Assembly: GCA_918797485.1 (NCBI GenBank)
Contig: CAKKNE010000005.1
Location: 3,162,001 to 3,226,000, forward strand
Source: Pelagomonas calceolata
Taxonomy: Eukaryota > Sar > Pelagophyceae > Pelagomonadales > Pelagomonadaceae
DNA: 64,000 nucleotides
Direction of reading: 5' to 3'
Made by a program: the position numbers and the translations under genes. Under the pieces are notes generated by a model. It was not told the origin of the DNA. It saw only the letters and a list, made by a program, of their open reading frames with translations, and searched no databases. This document shows, piece after piece, positions 1 through 10,100 of this stretch. Numbering within the stretch: the first letter of the stretch is position 1; each line of letters opens with the position of its first letter.

Positions 1-386
1 GCAGATCTCTCAAACCCACGATGGCGTCGGGGCCGCCCTGGCCGGCCTCCATGCTGCAGGCTGCTTGTGTGCTGCTTCGTGGGGCTGCCCCTGGTGGGCT
101 CACGTCTTTTTGGAGGTATCCCGATGCGATGGCGTCATGGTATTGTCTGTGTGTCCGCGGGCGCCCTTGTGGCGCGCGCTATGCCAACGAGCTGCCAAAA
201 TCGGCAGCCGCGCTATGCCAACGTGCGGGGCACCCGCTCGAGCTAGGTGTACGCTGTCCGTGATCCGTGCCGGCGCTTCGTAGAGGGCCTCTCTTCTACG
301 GCGTCCGGGCAACAAAAAGCGGGCGAAAACCCCGCAGTCAAAGTGCGCTCAACGTCGCGACGCGCGCAAGCTAAGAACTACCGCAT
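1..386. other. Leading stretch without a recognised gene
   Basis: No reading frame here looks like a conserved protein. The stretch holds a 15-bp direct repeat (CGCGCTATGCCAACG at 175-189 and 209-223). It lies just downstream of the BOLA2-like gene, so it is its 3' flank and possibly the promoter of a gene to the left of the window. Confidence 0.5.
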
Positions 387-1130
387 CTACTTACTCCTCG
401 CGGCCCACTTCGCGGGCGAGTACGTCTTCACGTTGAACGCGTGGACCTTCGCGAGCTCGTCCTTCGCGACCGTGTTCACGAGGCGGTGCTGCTTGATCAT
501 CGTCAGGCCCTCGAAGTCCTTGGCCACGACCAAAATCTGGAGCTTCTGGCCGCAGCCCGAGCCCTCGGCCGTGACCTCGACGCGCGACGCGTCGAGGCCG
601 GCCTTCAGGGCCGTGGCGACGGGGTGCTCTTCATGTGAATGGGAGTGCTCGTGGCCGTCGTGCGAGTGCGAGCACTCATGGTCGTGGTCGTCCTTGCCCT
701 TCTGCGACGCCTCGTACTTGGCGATCTGCGCCCGCAGGAAGTCCTTTGCCGCGGCGTGCTTCTCCTCGTGGCCGCCGTCGTGCGAGTGGCCGCCGTCGTG
801 TGCGTGCCCGCCGTCGTGCGAATGGTCCTCGGAGCAGGCGCTTTTTTTGTGGCCGTGCTCGTGCGCGTGCGGCGCGTGGTCGTGGTCCTCGGTGCACGCG
901 TGGCCGTCGTGCTCGTGGGCGTGGGCGCTCGCCTTGTCGTGCGAGTGCTCGCTCGAGTGGTCCGCGGTGCAGGCGTGGCCGTCGTGGAAGTGAGCTTCCG
1001 GCTCCTTCTCGGCCTCCAATTTGGCCTTGGCGGCTTGCGCCTCTTCTAAGGAAGACAGGGGCTGCTGCTCCGGGACGGCCTGGCCGTACTTTTTGAGCAT
1101 GTCGGCCGCAGAGCCGCTGAAAAACTCCAT
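387..1130 (-). CDS. BOLA2-like protein with a histidine-rich extension
   Basis: 247 aa. The C-terminal third (about 173-245) is a BolA domain of the BOLA2 type: a GCGQK segment where BOLA2 has its cysteine-containing loop, then FEGLTMIKQHRLVN and an HAF motif. BOLA2 proteins partner cytosolic monothiol glutaredoxins and help transfer 2Fe-2S clusters; the conserved Cys and His serve as ligands in that family. Residues about 50-172 are an unusual extension packed with His, Asp, Glu and repeated HDGHACT and HSHDGGH units, which looks metal-binding (inference). Start: ATG at 1130 (MEFFSG). The frame stays open upstream to 1856, but that part crosses the divergent promoter and MLH1 and is not protein-like. 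It shares this promoter with MLH1. Family confidence is high; the role of the His-rich part is unknown. Confidence 0.85.
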   Translation of the reverse strand: MEFFSGSAADMLKKYGQAVPEQQPLSSLEEAQAAKAKLEAEKEPEAHFHDGHACTADHSSEHSHDKASAHAHEHDGHACTEDHDHAPHAHEHGHKKSACSEDHSHDGGHAHDGGHSHDGGHEEKHAAAKDFLRAQIAKYEASQKGKDDHDHECSHSHDGHEHSHSHEEHPVATALKAGLDASRVEVTAEGSGCGQKLQILVVAKDFEGLTMIKQHRLVNTVAKDELAKVHAFNVKTYSPAKWAARSK

Positions 1131-1522
1131 GGTTTGTGAGAGGCTTTTGGGCTGTCGCTGTCTACTCTGCGCTGCTATGAGTGACAAGTACGGCAGCAGA
1201 AATGACAGAGAAATGTTACCAGCGCCACGCAATTCGTAGCGCGACAAATCGGCGCGGGGCTGGGAGGAAGCTAGCGTCCAGTAAGATACTAGCAAGCAAG
1301 CCGGAGGCGCGCCCAAGCCCAATCTAGGGCACAGCAGTGGTATTCGTCGGACTCGGCCAGCTTCTGGAGCAGTACTCCACGCCTTGGACCCGCCGCGGCA
1401 GCGATTTCGCTCGGTAGGCCGCAGAGAGTTCAAACAAGCTCTGCCAAGCAGAGAGAGGAAAAGCCGCGCACGCGACGGCGGGCTGTCCAGGACTGCGGAG
1501 AGCTGAAAACAACACAAAAAAG
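1131..1522. promoter_or_regulatory. Divergent promoter between BOLA2-like and MLH1
   Basis: 392 bp separate the two start codons. The only outstanding element is the palindromic motif at 1270-1297. No TATA box stands out. Confidence 0.5.
1270..1297. promoter_or_regulatory. Conserved promoter palindrome, copy 1
   Basis: Outer halves GCTAGC and ACTAGC flank GTCCAGTAAGAT; the right half is followed by AAGC, as in several other copies. It lies 140 bp before the BOLA2-like start and about 225 bp before MLH1. Confidence 0.65.
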
Positions 1523-4500
1523 ATGCCGACGCTCCGTCGCCGCAAAGCGAAAGAACAAGACAAGGAGAACACCGACGACGCCATGGTCGACGACGACGAC
1601 GAGGAGGAGGAATATGACGACGGCGACCACGCGAGCGACGCGGACTTTGAAGGTTCTCCGGCCAAGAAGAAGCCCAAAGACGACGAGGAATTGCCGCAGG
1701 CGCCTCCCTTAATGGATGGCGGCGCGGCGCGGCCGCAAGCACCTGTTGACGGCGGCGCGGCGCGGTGCGGGGCGAATGTGGATGTGGGCGACGGGTGCGG
1801 CGTCCCGCAAGAAGACGCCAGCATGGAGCCGAAGGACATCCTGCGCTTAGATCCACTCGTAGTGAACCAGATCGCCGCGGGAGAAGTCGTGACGAAGCCT
1901 CCCAATGCGTTGAAGGAGCTCCTGGAGAACGCCCTGGACGCCGGGGCTTCTACTATCTCCGTCGAGGTCGAGGGCGGCGGCTTGGATCGGTTGCGCATTT
2001 GCGACGACGGGTGCGGCATCAAGCAGTCCGATCTACCGTTGTTATGTGAACGGCATGCCACGTCAAAACTACAAAAATTTGAGGATCTGGTGGACATCGA
2101 GACCTTTGGGTTCCGAGGAGAAGCTCTAGCTTCCGTGTCGTATGTAGCGAAGGTCCACGTCACTACTAAAGTAAGAGGCGACGAGTGCGCATACAAACAA
2201 AGTTTCCGGGACGGCGCACCGCTCGGCAAGCCGAAGGCGTGCGCCGCCCCTGATGGCACGACGATAACGGTAGAAGACATGTTCCACAACTTTCAAATCA
2301 GAAGGAAAATTTTGAGAGGCCAGGTCTCGGAGCAGTACCACCAGATGGTGCGGGTGTGCGGCGCCTACGCCGTGCACTACGCGTCGAAAGCGATATCTTG
2401 TCGCAAGGCCGGCCATGGTAGTGACTTGGTGACCACGGGCGGTACGACGCTAGAAGCGTTAACGGCGGTGCACGGTTCTACAACATCCTCAAATCTGTGT
2501 GAGTTGAAATGTGGACAAGAAGGCACGGACGAGAAACCGTTACATTTCTCGCTGACCGGATATGTCTCCAAAAGATGTGTGGAAACGACAAGGGGCACGC
2601 CTCAGAACAAGAAGGACCGGTTCACGTTGTTTATTAATGATCGATTAGTAGAATCCACGGCTATAAAAAGATGTGTGGATGAGGTCTATGCGAACCGACC
2701 CGACCATGTCGCTTCTACGACGAGCAAGCCCTTCGCGTACCTATCACTGAAAGTACCTGGTAGTCATGTGGACGTCAACGTGCACCCCACGAAGAAAGAA
2801 GTACATTTTTTGTACGAGGCGGAATTGTGTCAAGCTCTACAGCGAGCTTTAGAGCCGTTAGCGGCGAAGCACGCCGACACCCGTACACTAGCTCAGTTGA
2901 GCGACAAGCCTTCTAGACGGAAATCATCGTCACAGTCGCAGCTGTCCCAGCCCTCGTCACAGCAACCGCGGGGCGCGTTCCACTCGGAATCACAACCATC
3001 ACAAAAACGGACGACGAACACGCAGCCCTCGCAGCGGCCCGAGAAGATGATTCGCGCCGACTACAGAGATCAACAAATAGATAGCTTCTTCCCGGCCTCC
3101 CAGAAGACGCCGGCACCACCTCCAAAAGCGGTAAGGGAGGCCAATCGCGTCACGGACGCGTCTCGAGAGGATTCACCCGAGGACTGGTTCGCGTCGCAGG
3201 ACGATAGTGAGGCGCCCGCCGACTCGGCGACGCAGGACGGGCCGCCGCCGCCGCCGCCGCCGGATCCGACGCCGCCGCCGGAGACGCCTCCTTCCCAGGA
3301 GGCCGCGGCGCCGTCTCGAGACGGCGACGCCGCCATGGCGCCGGCGCGGCCGCCTCCCGAGCGAGCGACGGCCCGCTACGCCTTCGAGCCGCTCAAGGCC
3401 CATCAACTCGAATTAAGGGCGAACGACAACCTCGAGGTCTGGGTCACGGACGAGTCGTGGTGGCTCGCGCGGAACGCCCGAAGTGGTGAAGAGGGCCGCG
3501 TGCCGAGCGGCCACGTGCAGCTCGGCGCGTGGAATGAAGATGAGAGCGACGCGGACATGGCCGACGACGCGCCGACCGCGCGCGCGATGGCGCCGTCGCC
3601 GGACGACGACGAGGCCACCGCGCGCGCGATGGCGCCGTCGCCGGACGACGACGAGGCCACCGCGCGCGCGATGGCGCCGTCGCAGGACGACGACGAGCCG
3701 ACCGCGCGCGCGCGGCAGAACCTGCACAACGCCCTCAAGCAGCCGTCCCAGCAGGACGTCACTCACTCACAACCAACAAATCTGCAAGGCGACCGCTGCA
3801 AGCTTTGCGGCTCGCTCAAGGCATCGCAATCACTGGCCGAAACGCCGGGCGCCTTTGCCGCGTCGCGCGATGCGAGAGAGGCTTTGATTGATGACGACAA
3901 GAAGTGCCCGGAGTGCGGGTCGGTCAAAGCGGACGCGGTGTTGTTGCCACCTCCTCCTAGACCGCGCAAGTTCGAACTCAAACACACGCAATGCGAATAT
4001 GACTCCATTAAGGAAATGCTCGAGGAATTGCGGGCGCGGCGGCCGCGCGTCGCAAGCGCGGAAGCGTTGCGGACGCACGTCTACGTGGGCAACGTCGACG
4101 CGCACCGTTCACTCATCCAACACGGCACGAAGCTGAGCATGGTGAACCACCTGCTGCTTTCAAGAGAACTCTTCTCGCAGTTGGCCCTGCGCCAGTTCGG
4201 CGAAGTGGACTACCTCGAATTCGACCCGTCGTATCCCGTCGTGGACTTGATCGCGGCGCACCTGGAAGCGTGCGAGGCCGACACGATTGACGATGCGAAA
4301 GCTGCTTCGCAGGACGCCTTGGAGAAGTTACGAGCGAAGGCGAGCATGCTCAAGGAGTACTTTGGCATTGGTATTGATGATGGTGGTATGCTCACGCATT
4401 TGCCGGTGTTGCTCGAGGGGCACACGCCGTACCCGGGCGCGATCCCCGGTTTTCTGTGGCGCCTGGCCACGGAGACGGAGTGGCGGTATGAGCGAAGGTG

Positions 4501-4738
4501 TTTCGAAGATGTGATTAATCACCTCGGGGTCTGCTACGCGCAGCTGCCGTCCCACGAAGTTGTGCAGGATGATTTTCGCGAATTAGTTTTGGAGGACGAC
4601 GCGAAGGAGACGCTCGAGAAAGTCATCTTCCCGGCCTTGAAGCAGCTGCTCCTGCCGCCCGCCGGATTAGATGATGACGCGTGCATCGACACGCTGACGA
4701 CGCTCGAGCGGCTGTATCGGCAGTTCGAGCGGTGTTAA
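1523..4738 (+). CDS. MLH1: DNA mismatch repair protein MLH1 with an inserted SH3-like domain
   Basis: 1071 aa, much longer than typical MLH1 (about 750). MLH1 pairs with a PMS1-type partner to form the MutL-alpha endonuclease used in mismatch repair and meiosis. The N-terminal GHKL ATPase (about 110-430) shows NQIAAGEVV, ELLENALDAG, DDGCGI and FGFRGEALAS. RDQQIDSFF (about 515-523) matches the conserved linker motif near the MLH1 PIP-like box. The C-terminal dimerisation domain ends in FERC, the family's invariant terminus that completes the partner's endonuclease site. Inserted between the halves are an SH3-like domain (about 616-666, ARYAF, then WW, then GRVPSGHVQL), three 14-residue repeats, and two CxxC pairs (C759/C762 and C795/C798) that could bind zinc. 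The first 110 residues are acidic and lysine-rich. Start: ATG at 1523. Convergent with the FHA/Tudor-like gene, 19 bp away. Confidence 0.95.
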   Translation: MPTLRRRKAKEQDKENTDDAMVDDDDEEEEYDDGDHASDADFEGSPAKKKPKDDEELPQAPPLMDGGAARPQAPVDGGAARCGANVDVGDGCGVPQEDASMEPKDILRLDPLVVNQIAAGEVVTKPPNALKELLENALDAGASTISVEVEGGGLDRLRICDDGCGIKQSDLPLLCERHATSKLQKFEDLVDIETFGFRGEALASVSYVAKVHVTTKVRGDECAYKQSFRDGAPLGKPKACAAPDGTTITVEDMFHNFQIRRKILRGQVSEQYHQMVRVCGAYAVHYASKAISCRKAGHGSDLVTTGGTTLEALTAVHGSTTSSNLCELKCGQEGTDEKPLHFSLTGYVSKRCVETTRGTPQNKKDRFTLFINDRLVESTAIKRCVDEVYANRPDHVASTTSKPFAYLSLKVPGSHVDVNVHPTKKEVHFLYEAELCQALQRALEPLAAKHADTRTLAQLSDKPSRRKSSSQSQLSQPSSQQPRGAFHSESQPSQKRTTNTQPSQRPEKMIRADYRDQQIDSFFPASQKTPAPPPKAVREANRVTDASREDSPEDWFASQDDSEAPADSATQDGPPPPPPPDPTPPPETPPSQEAAAPSRDGDAAMAPARPPPERATARYAFEPLKAHQLELRANDNLEVWVTDESWWLARNARSGEEGRVPSGHVQLGAWNEDESDADMADDAPTARAMAPSPDDDEATARAMAPSPDDDEATARAMAPSQDDDEPTARARQNLHNALKQPSQQDVTHSQPTNLQGDRCKLCGSLKASQSLAETPGAFAASRDAREALIDDDKKCPECGSVKADAVLLPPPPRPRKFELKHTQCEYDSIKEMLEELRARRPRVASAEALRTHVYVGNVDAHRSLIQHGTKLSMVNHLLLSRELFSQLALRQFGEVDYLEFDPSYPVVDLIAAHLEACEADTIDDAKAASQDALEKLRAKASMLKEYFGIGIDDGGMLTHLPVLLEGHTPYPGAIPGFLWRLATETEWRYERRCFEDVINHLGVCYAQLPSHEVVQDDFRELVLEDDAKETLEKVIFPALKQLLLPPAGLDDDACIDTLTTLERLYRQFERC
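3575..3700 (+). repeat. Three tandem 42-bp coding repeats in MLH1
   Basis: Units of 42 bp (3575-3616, 3617-3658, 3659-3700) encode TARAMAPSPDDDEA-type repeats in the disordered region after the SH3-like domain. The near identity of the DNA units suggests recent expansion. Confidence 0.85.
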
Positions 4739-4757
4739 GAATTTAGTAGTGGTATTA

Positions 4758-6737
4758 CTAAGCCGCCGACAGGATCCCCCGCACGAGCACGTCCAGCGGC
4801 CCGTCGCCTTTTGGTGCCGCGACGCCCGCCCCACCAGCCAAAGCGGCCGTCCGCCGGCCCGCGCCCGCGGCGTTCGGCGCCGCACCCAAGGCCTCCGCCG
4901 CGGCCGCGTCGGAATGGGCGAGCCTGTCCAGCAGCGCGTCGCGCCGGTCCCCGGCGTCGAAGCCCAGCTCGTTCTCCAGCCTCTCTAGCAAAGCGTCTTC
5001 ATCTAACGACGCATCATCTAGATCCTCTTCAACAGAAAGGGCGAGGCACGCCCGCAGCAAGTCCGCGGCGCGCGGGTCCGCCGTTTTGGAGAGGGCCCGC
5101 AACAAACCTTTGAGAGTGCGATCCAACGGCACCTCGCCCCGGACCACGCACCGGTCCCGAAATAAGTCCAGGACGCGCGGCAGGTCCGCGCCGTCGACGA
5201 CGAGGTCGTCGACGATGTTCGCGACTTTCGCGGGCCACCGCTTCCGCGTGTCGCGCGGTACTCGGTCCTCCGTCGTCGTCACGGGGCGCTTCTTCGCGGC
5301 GGCGGGCGTCTTCACGCGTTTGGGCGACGGCCTCCTCAGCGTCGAGCTCCGCGGTTGACGCATGTCCTCGGGCTGCACGTTTTCTTCAGTCTCTCCATCA
5401 TCATAGAGCACGTCGAAGGTGGACGAGCGGCCGCGCGTCTTCGGGGGGCGCACTTTCGTGACGGCCCCGGGGTACCACGTCGTGCCCTTGCCCCAGCGCG
5501 CCTCGACGCGGTCGCCCACGGCGAAGGCGTCCGCGTCCTCCTCCTCCTCATTTTTACTTTTTGTGATCCACTGCGCGTCGACGCGCTTCTCAGAGCCTCC
5601 CATCGTATACTTGACGGCATACGTAAAACCCGTGGTCCTCTTCTCCGACCCGTCGCGCATGGGGCCTCCATCGATACTCCGTTCGTCGTTTATCTTCGTG
5701 ATCGTGCCCGGCCCGCCGGCCTTGTTGATGCCCGGGAACGTGCGCGCGGCGACCTCGACGGTGTCGCCTACCTCAAAACGCGGCGCCTCGTCCGTCGTGT
5801 CCATCGGTGCCGGTTCGTCCTCGTCGTCGCTCTCGGCGATCGTGCGGCGCTTGCGCTTCGGTTTCGTAGTGGACGCGGGCGCCGGCGCCGGCGACGCCTC
5901 CTTCGGCGCCTCCGGGAGCTCCTTGGAAAGCGCCTCGCGGTAGCGCTCGACGACGTCCGCCTTCTCCACGAGGTCCGCCACGGACAGGCCCGCTTTTATT
6001 ATAGCTGCCTTCATCTCCTTGATCGACGGCGTCGCTTCGGGCGCGGCCGCGCCGCGGCCCGTCCACGACCGCACCGTCGCGGCCACCTTCCCGAAGAAGC
6101 TTTGTGGCGGCGCCGCCGGCGCCGGCGCGACGACAACTCTATACGCGAAGCGCACGGCCGCCGGCAGGACCGGCGACAGCGGCGCGCCCGGGCGGTAGGG
6201 TGCGTTGAGCGGGTCCAGTATCAATATGTCGCCCTCACATAATTCCTTCGTCTCGCTGGCCCGCAGGATGTCGCGCGCGCCGTCCCTTCGCAGGATGCCC
6301 GACGCCTGCGCCGCCGAGAGCCCCGCGGCGCGACACGCGCCATCAACAATTTGCACGGAGCACTGGCGCCGCGACACGCCCGTTTCACTGGAAGCGATGT
6401 CGAGGTCGAGCTTGTCGCTCGCGTCGCTCTGGGACCGCCTTCCCAAAACCCGCGCTTGCGCGTGGAGCTCGTGGCGCGCGTCCTTGCGGTAGCTCCCGGC
6501 GTTGACGAGCCAGCCCGCGGGCTGCGGCGGCGCCGGCTTGAGCGGGTCGTTCCACGTCTGCGCGACGCGGCCGTCCTCGAGCAGCGTGCACGCGCCGCCG
6601 CCCTGACGCGCGCGGTCCGCCGCCGCGCGCGCCGCGGCCAGGGATGGCTCATCTCCGGCAGCGCTGTCGTGGACCCAGCGCGTTTGTGATGCGCCGGCGG
6701 GCTCGTGGAAGACCTGGTAGCGTTGCTGCTGGGCCAT
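4758..6737 (-). CDS. Nuclear FHA-like, SAP-like and double Tudor-like protein
   Basis: 659 aa from ATG at 6737; the 31 codons upstream begin at a non-ATG codon and are not protein-like. Visible regions: an FHA-like segment (about 95-200, with GRRSQSD, SRRQCSVQIVDG and an LCEGDILILD strand); a SAP-like helix pair (about 237-271, IKEMKAAIIKAGLSVADLVE); a basic patch KPKRKRR (about 292-298) that could be a nuclear localisation signal; and two Tudor/agenet-like barrels (about 320-394, FEVGDTVEVAARTFPG; about 403-460, FAVGDRVEARW then FDVLYDDGETEENVQPEDM). The C-terminal 180 residues are helical and unrecognised. The set of phosphopeptide-, DNA- and histone-reading modules suggests a chromatin or DNA-damage role (inference). 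It faces MLH1 tail to tail. Confidence 0.7.
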   Translation of the reverse strand: MAQQQRYQVFHEPAGASQTRWVHDSAAGDEPSLAAARAAADRARQGGGACTLLEDGRVAQTWNDPLKPAPPQPAGWLVNAGSYRKDARHELHAQARVLGRRSQSDASDKLDLDIASSETGVSRRQCSVQIVDGACRAAGLSAAQASGILRRDGARDILRASETKELCEGDILILDPLNAPYRPGAPLSPVLPAAVRFAYRVVVAPAPAAPPQSFFGKVAATVRSWTGRGAAAPEATPSIKEMKAAIIKAGLSVADLVEKADVVERYREALSKELPEAPKEASPAPAPASTTKPKRKRRTIAESDDEDEPAPMDTTDEAPRFEVGDTVEVAARTFPGINKAGGPGTITKINDERSIDGGPMRDGSEKRTTGFTYAVKYTMGGSEKRVDAQWITKSKNEEEEDADAFAVGDRVEARWGKGTTWYPGAVTKVRPPKTRGRSSTFDVLYDDGETEENVQPEDMRQPRSSTLRRPSPKRVKTPAAAKKRPVTTTEDRVPRDTRKRWPAKVANIVDDLVVDGADLPRVLDLFRDRCVVRGEVPLDRTLKGLLRALSKTADPRAADLLRACLALSVEEDLDDASLDEDALLERLENELGFDAGDRRDALLDRLAHSDAAAAEALGAAPNAAGAGRRTAALAGGAGVAAPKGDGPLDVLVRGILSAA

Positions 6738-7105
6738 GATAAACGGTTCGTGTACGGATGCGCGAGTGTCAATCCAATGCGAAACCGTGGAAAAAATGCG
6801 CAGCGGCTTTGCGCAGCCCTTTTTACTCAATTACTGGGTCCATGCTCAAAAATAGGCGCCAAAAACGGGTTTTCCGGGTACTCGACTCGGAGGGCGCCCA
6901 CGACACCTCTGCTCGAAGCCACCGAGCGCTCCGCCGTCGAAGCGCCCATCGTGCGGGCACGCGCCGCTGCGCCCGAATAGCTGGACAGCTTCTCCCAAAG
7001 AGGTGGTGCCGAAGAGGCTGGGGAAACGGCCGCGGACGATTAGTGCAGCCTCCTCCCAACGCGCGGCACACCGTTATCAAAGCGGGCTGCCCGAGGTCCA
7101 CGGCT
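6738..7105. promoter_or_regulatory. Divergent promoter, FHA/Tudor-like gene and CUB/EGF gene
   Basis: 368 bp. The + frame is open through this stretch but translates to low-complexity Arg-rich sequence. A GGGCTGCCC element lies about 20 bp before the CUB/EGF start. No copy of the GCTAGC palindrome is present. Confidence 0.45.
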
Positions 7106-10100
7106 ATGGCACGCCTTACATACTTCCTCCTGCCACTACTCGCGGAGGCCGCCTGGCCGTCCTGCACTCAGGTGAATGTGGCTCCGGACACGGCCTTCGG
7201 CATCGGCGGCAAGCACGATCCTTATGATGACGGCGCCGAGGCCTGCTGGGTCCTGACGGCGCCCGGCGACCGCCTGACCGTCGCGTTCGATTTTTTTCAG
7301 ACCGAGTTCCAGCACGACTACCTGACGGTCTACGACGGCCAAGATGACGACGACCCGTTGCAAGTGTCGGGCGAGCTGCCGTCACCCTTTGTTTTGAGAC
7401 CGGACAATAAAGAAGTTTTATTACATTTTAAGGCCGATGCCACCTACCACTCGGGCGCGCGCACGCAGCAGCTCGGCTTGACGGCCAAGTACTTCGATTC
7501 CAGCGACGGCTCATGTTTCAATGGTTGTTCGAACCACGGGACGTGTGACGACGGCCTGTGTACGTGTAACGAGGGCTGGGGGGCCGACGAATATACGGAC
7601 TGCTCCATACCCGTCAAGACCTTGAATGACGGCGTCAAGGCGGACATCGGCGGCATTAGTGTCGGCGCGTGGGAGTACTTCAAGATTAATGTGGACGAAA
7701 GTGATACGTTTCTGATCGAACTCGTCGACGCGTCGGTCGCGACGGCCGACCCGCGCTTGATGGTGTCCTACGACACGTTACCTACTCTTTCCCATTATCG
7801 GTTGTCGGACTGGTTCAGCTGGTACTACGACTGTTCGGATATTCATTTCATCCGAGGCAACGGGAGAACGGGGACGATCTACATCGGAGTGACGAATGAT
7901 GCCTTGCGGGGTGATGCGACCGGCACGCTGGAAGCCTCCGTGACACTAAGAGTAGGCACAAACAGCCAGCAACGATGCCTCTTAGACTGCAACGGCCACG
8001 GGACTTGTGATACCACAAGCGGCAACTGCGCCTGCGACGACGGCTGGGAGGGCAGCCTGACGAACGCGCCGGACACGTGTCAATTTCAAGTTCGAGCGTT
8101 AACACTAGATACGTCCAACGAAGGGACCGTGCGCATCGGCAACTGGGACTACTACCGGTATGATGTTACGGCAGACCAAGCCCACAGAAATAAGCTCGCG
8201 GTCGAGTTCTACTCGTCGACGCCGCACGCCTGGCCCATCGCGTTGGTAAGGCGGAACGACGCGCCGCGACTCAAAGATGGGTTAGTTCCGACGGTGGACG
8301 CCTTTGTGTATACCGAGGTGGACGGCGAGGGCTTCGAGTTAATACAAGGCCAGCGCATGTCTATCATTGTCAATGAGACTACCCTGAGCGAGGGGGCGTG
8401 GTACATCGGGGTCTATAACTTGTGGGGCCATAATGGAGTGAATGGGATGACCTCCAAGGAAACGCTGCAGTATAGTCTGACCGCTACCCTGTACAATTCG
8501 GGCACGCCCTGTCCAGCCACAAAAAATGGAGGCTTCTGCGACGGCAACACGTGCGACTTCAACACGGGCGAGTGCGCCTGCCCTTCAGACAGGTTATGGC
8601 GGGACTGCTCGTTCACGGCGGAAACGTTGCTGGGGGACGGTGCCACGAAGAATCCACCTGCATTAGGAATTGGTGGGCATTCGTATTACGCCATTGAAGT
8701 GACCGTGGACCACATCCAAGCCAAAAAGAATTTGGTGGTGACCCTAGAAGTGCTGGGCGACAAAGTGGCCGACCCGACGATGCGCGCGGCGTTCGAGGAG
8801 ATGCCCTGGGCCGCCGACGCGTCGCAGTTCACGGACCATGATTTGCTAGCTAACTTTTATAGGGATGCGGAGCACCAGATTTTGCTGGATGCGGAAGAGT
8901 TAGCGGCGGCCGGGCCGGGCGTCTGGTACGTTTCCGTGCACAATGGGGTCGAGAATTCTGAGGCCCTGACCTTTTCTATTACGAGTAGCTTCAAAACTTC
9001 ATTAGATTGCCCACTAGCAAGAGACGATCGCATGTGCGACGGCCAGGGGACCTGTGAAAGGAACTTGGGCCGATGCGACTGCGCGAGTGGCAGGGTCATG
9101 GACGACTGCTCCGCCGACGGTGTGTTTGAGTTGACGCCGTCTCAACTAACAGCCAGCCCATCACGGGGCAACGCCAAGACCATCTCTATTGATGGATGGG
9201 CCTTCTGGTCGATTGCGGTCGGGTGCGAAGATCGCGTGCTCGAGGTCGCGTTCCAGACGACGAATGATGGGGCCCTCCCCACTCTAGTAGTGAGACGAGA
9301 CCGGTTACCACTCATGGTGCAGGGTACTTTTGACTACTTCGACTACTACAACCAGCACACGCCTTCCCAGGCAATCGCGATTACGGCTTGCGGCGACGAC
9401 CAGTTCGGCTGCTCCGGGTCGGGGTGCTGCATGAACCCGACCTACCCCGGCTCGGCCTTCTCGACGGGCGCGCCGGAGCCGGGCATCTACTACATTGGTA
9501 TTTATAACGATCACGAGGCGTCCGAATCCATACAAGACTATACCTTATCTGTCGAAATGCGGGGCGTTCCCGGCGCTTCTGACACATGTAAAGTCTGCGC
9601 GCCGGGCTTCGCTTCATCGGATTGCTCCGTGCCGTGCCCCGGGATGGACCCGGCTGATGTCTACTCGAATTCTCCCACAAGTTCGGGCACTTTTTGTAGT
9701 GGCAGAGGCGTCTGCTCGGCGGACGGGTCTTCGTGTGTGTGCGGCGCGGGCTACATCGGAGACGCGTGCCAGGACGGCTGCGCTGCCGATGAATCAGGAG
9801 ATACGTGTAGCAACCGAGGCACGTGCGTCGACGCGGGCGCCGGCGTGGCTTCCTGCGCCTGCGATAAGGGTTGGGGCGGCAAAGCTTGTGAGTTAGAATG
9901 CGGCGGCTGCTCCAATCACGGCGGCTGCGTGTATGATGACGACACGGGCGCGCGGTGCAACTGCGACGGGGACCACGCGGGTGCGGAGTGCGAGTTCGAC
10001 TGTCCTTCCCATCTCGGCCACGCGTGTAATCGGCGGGGGCAGTGTGTCGTGCTACACGCGAACGACGGCACGGCGCTGCGGGCGTCCTGCGTCTGCGACG

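Noticed and set aside
1131-1856. Minus-strand extension of the BOLA2-like frame by 242 codons
   Set aside because: It crosses the promoter and the MLH1 start and encodes Arg/Pro-rich nonsense; the ATG at 1130 begins the protein-like part.
1324-2289. 321-codon minus-strand frame opposite MLH1
   Set aside because: Shadow of the MLH1 coding strand; Ser-rich composition without motifs.
5355-6242. 295-codon + frame opposite the FHA/Tudor-like gene
   Set aside because: Arg/Leu-rich antisense shadow with no domain.
6758-7105. Upstream extension of the CUB/EGF frame
   Set aside because: The signal peptide at 7106 marks the true start; the upstream part is basic and begins at a position overlapping the divergent promoter.
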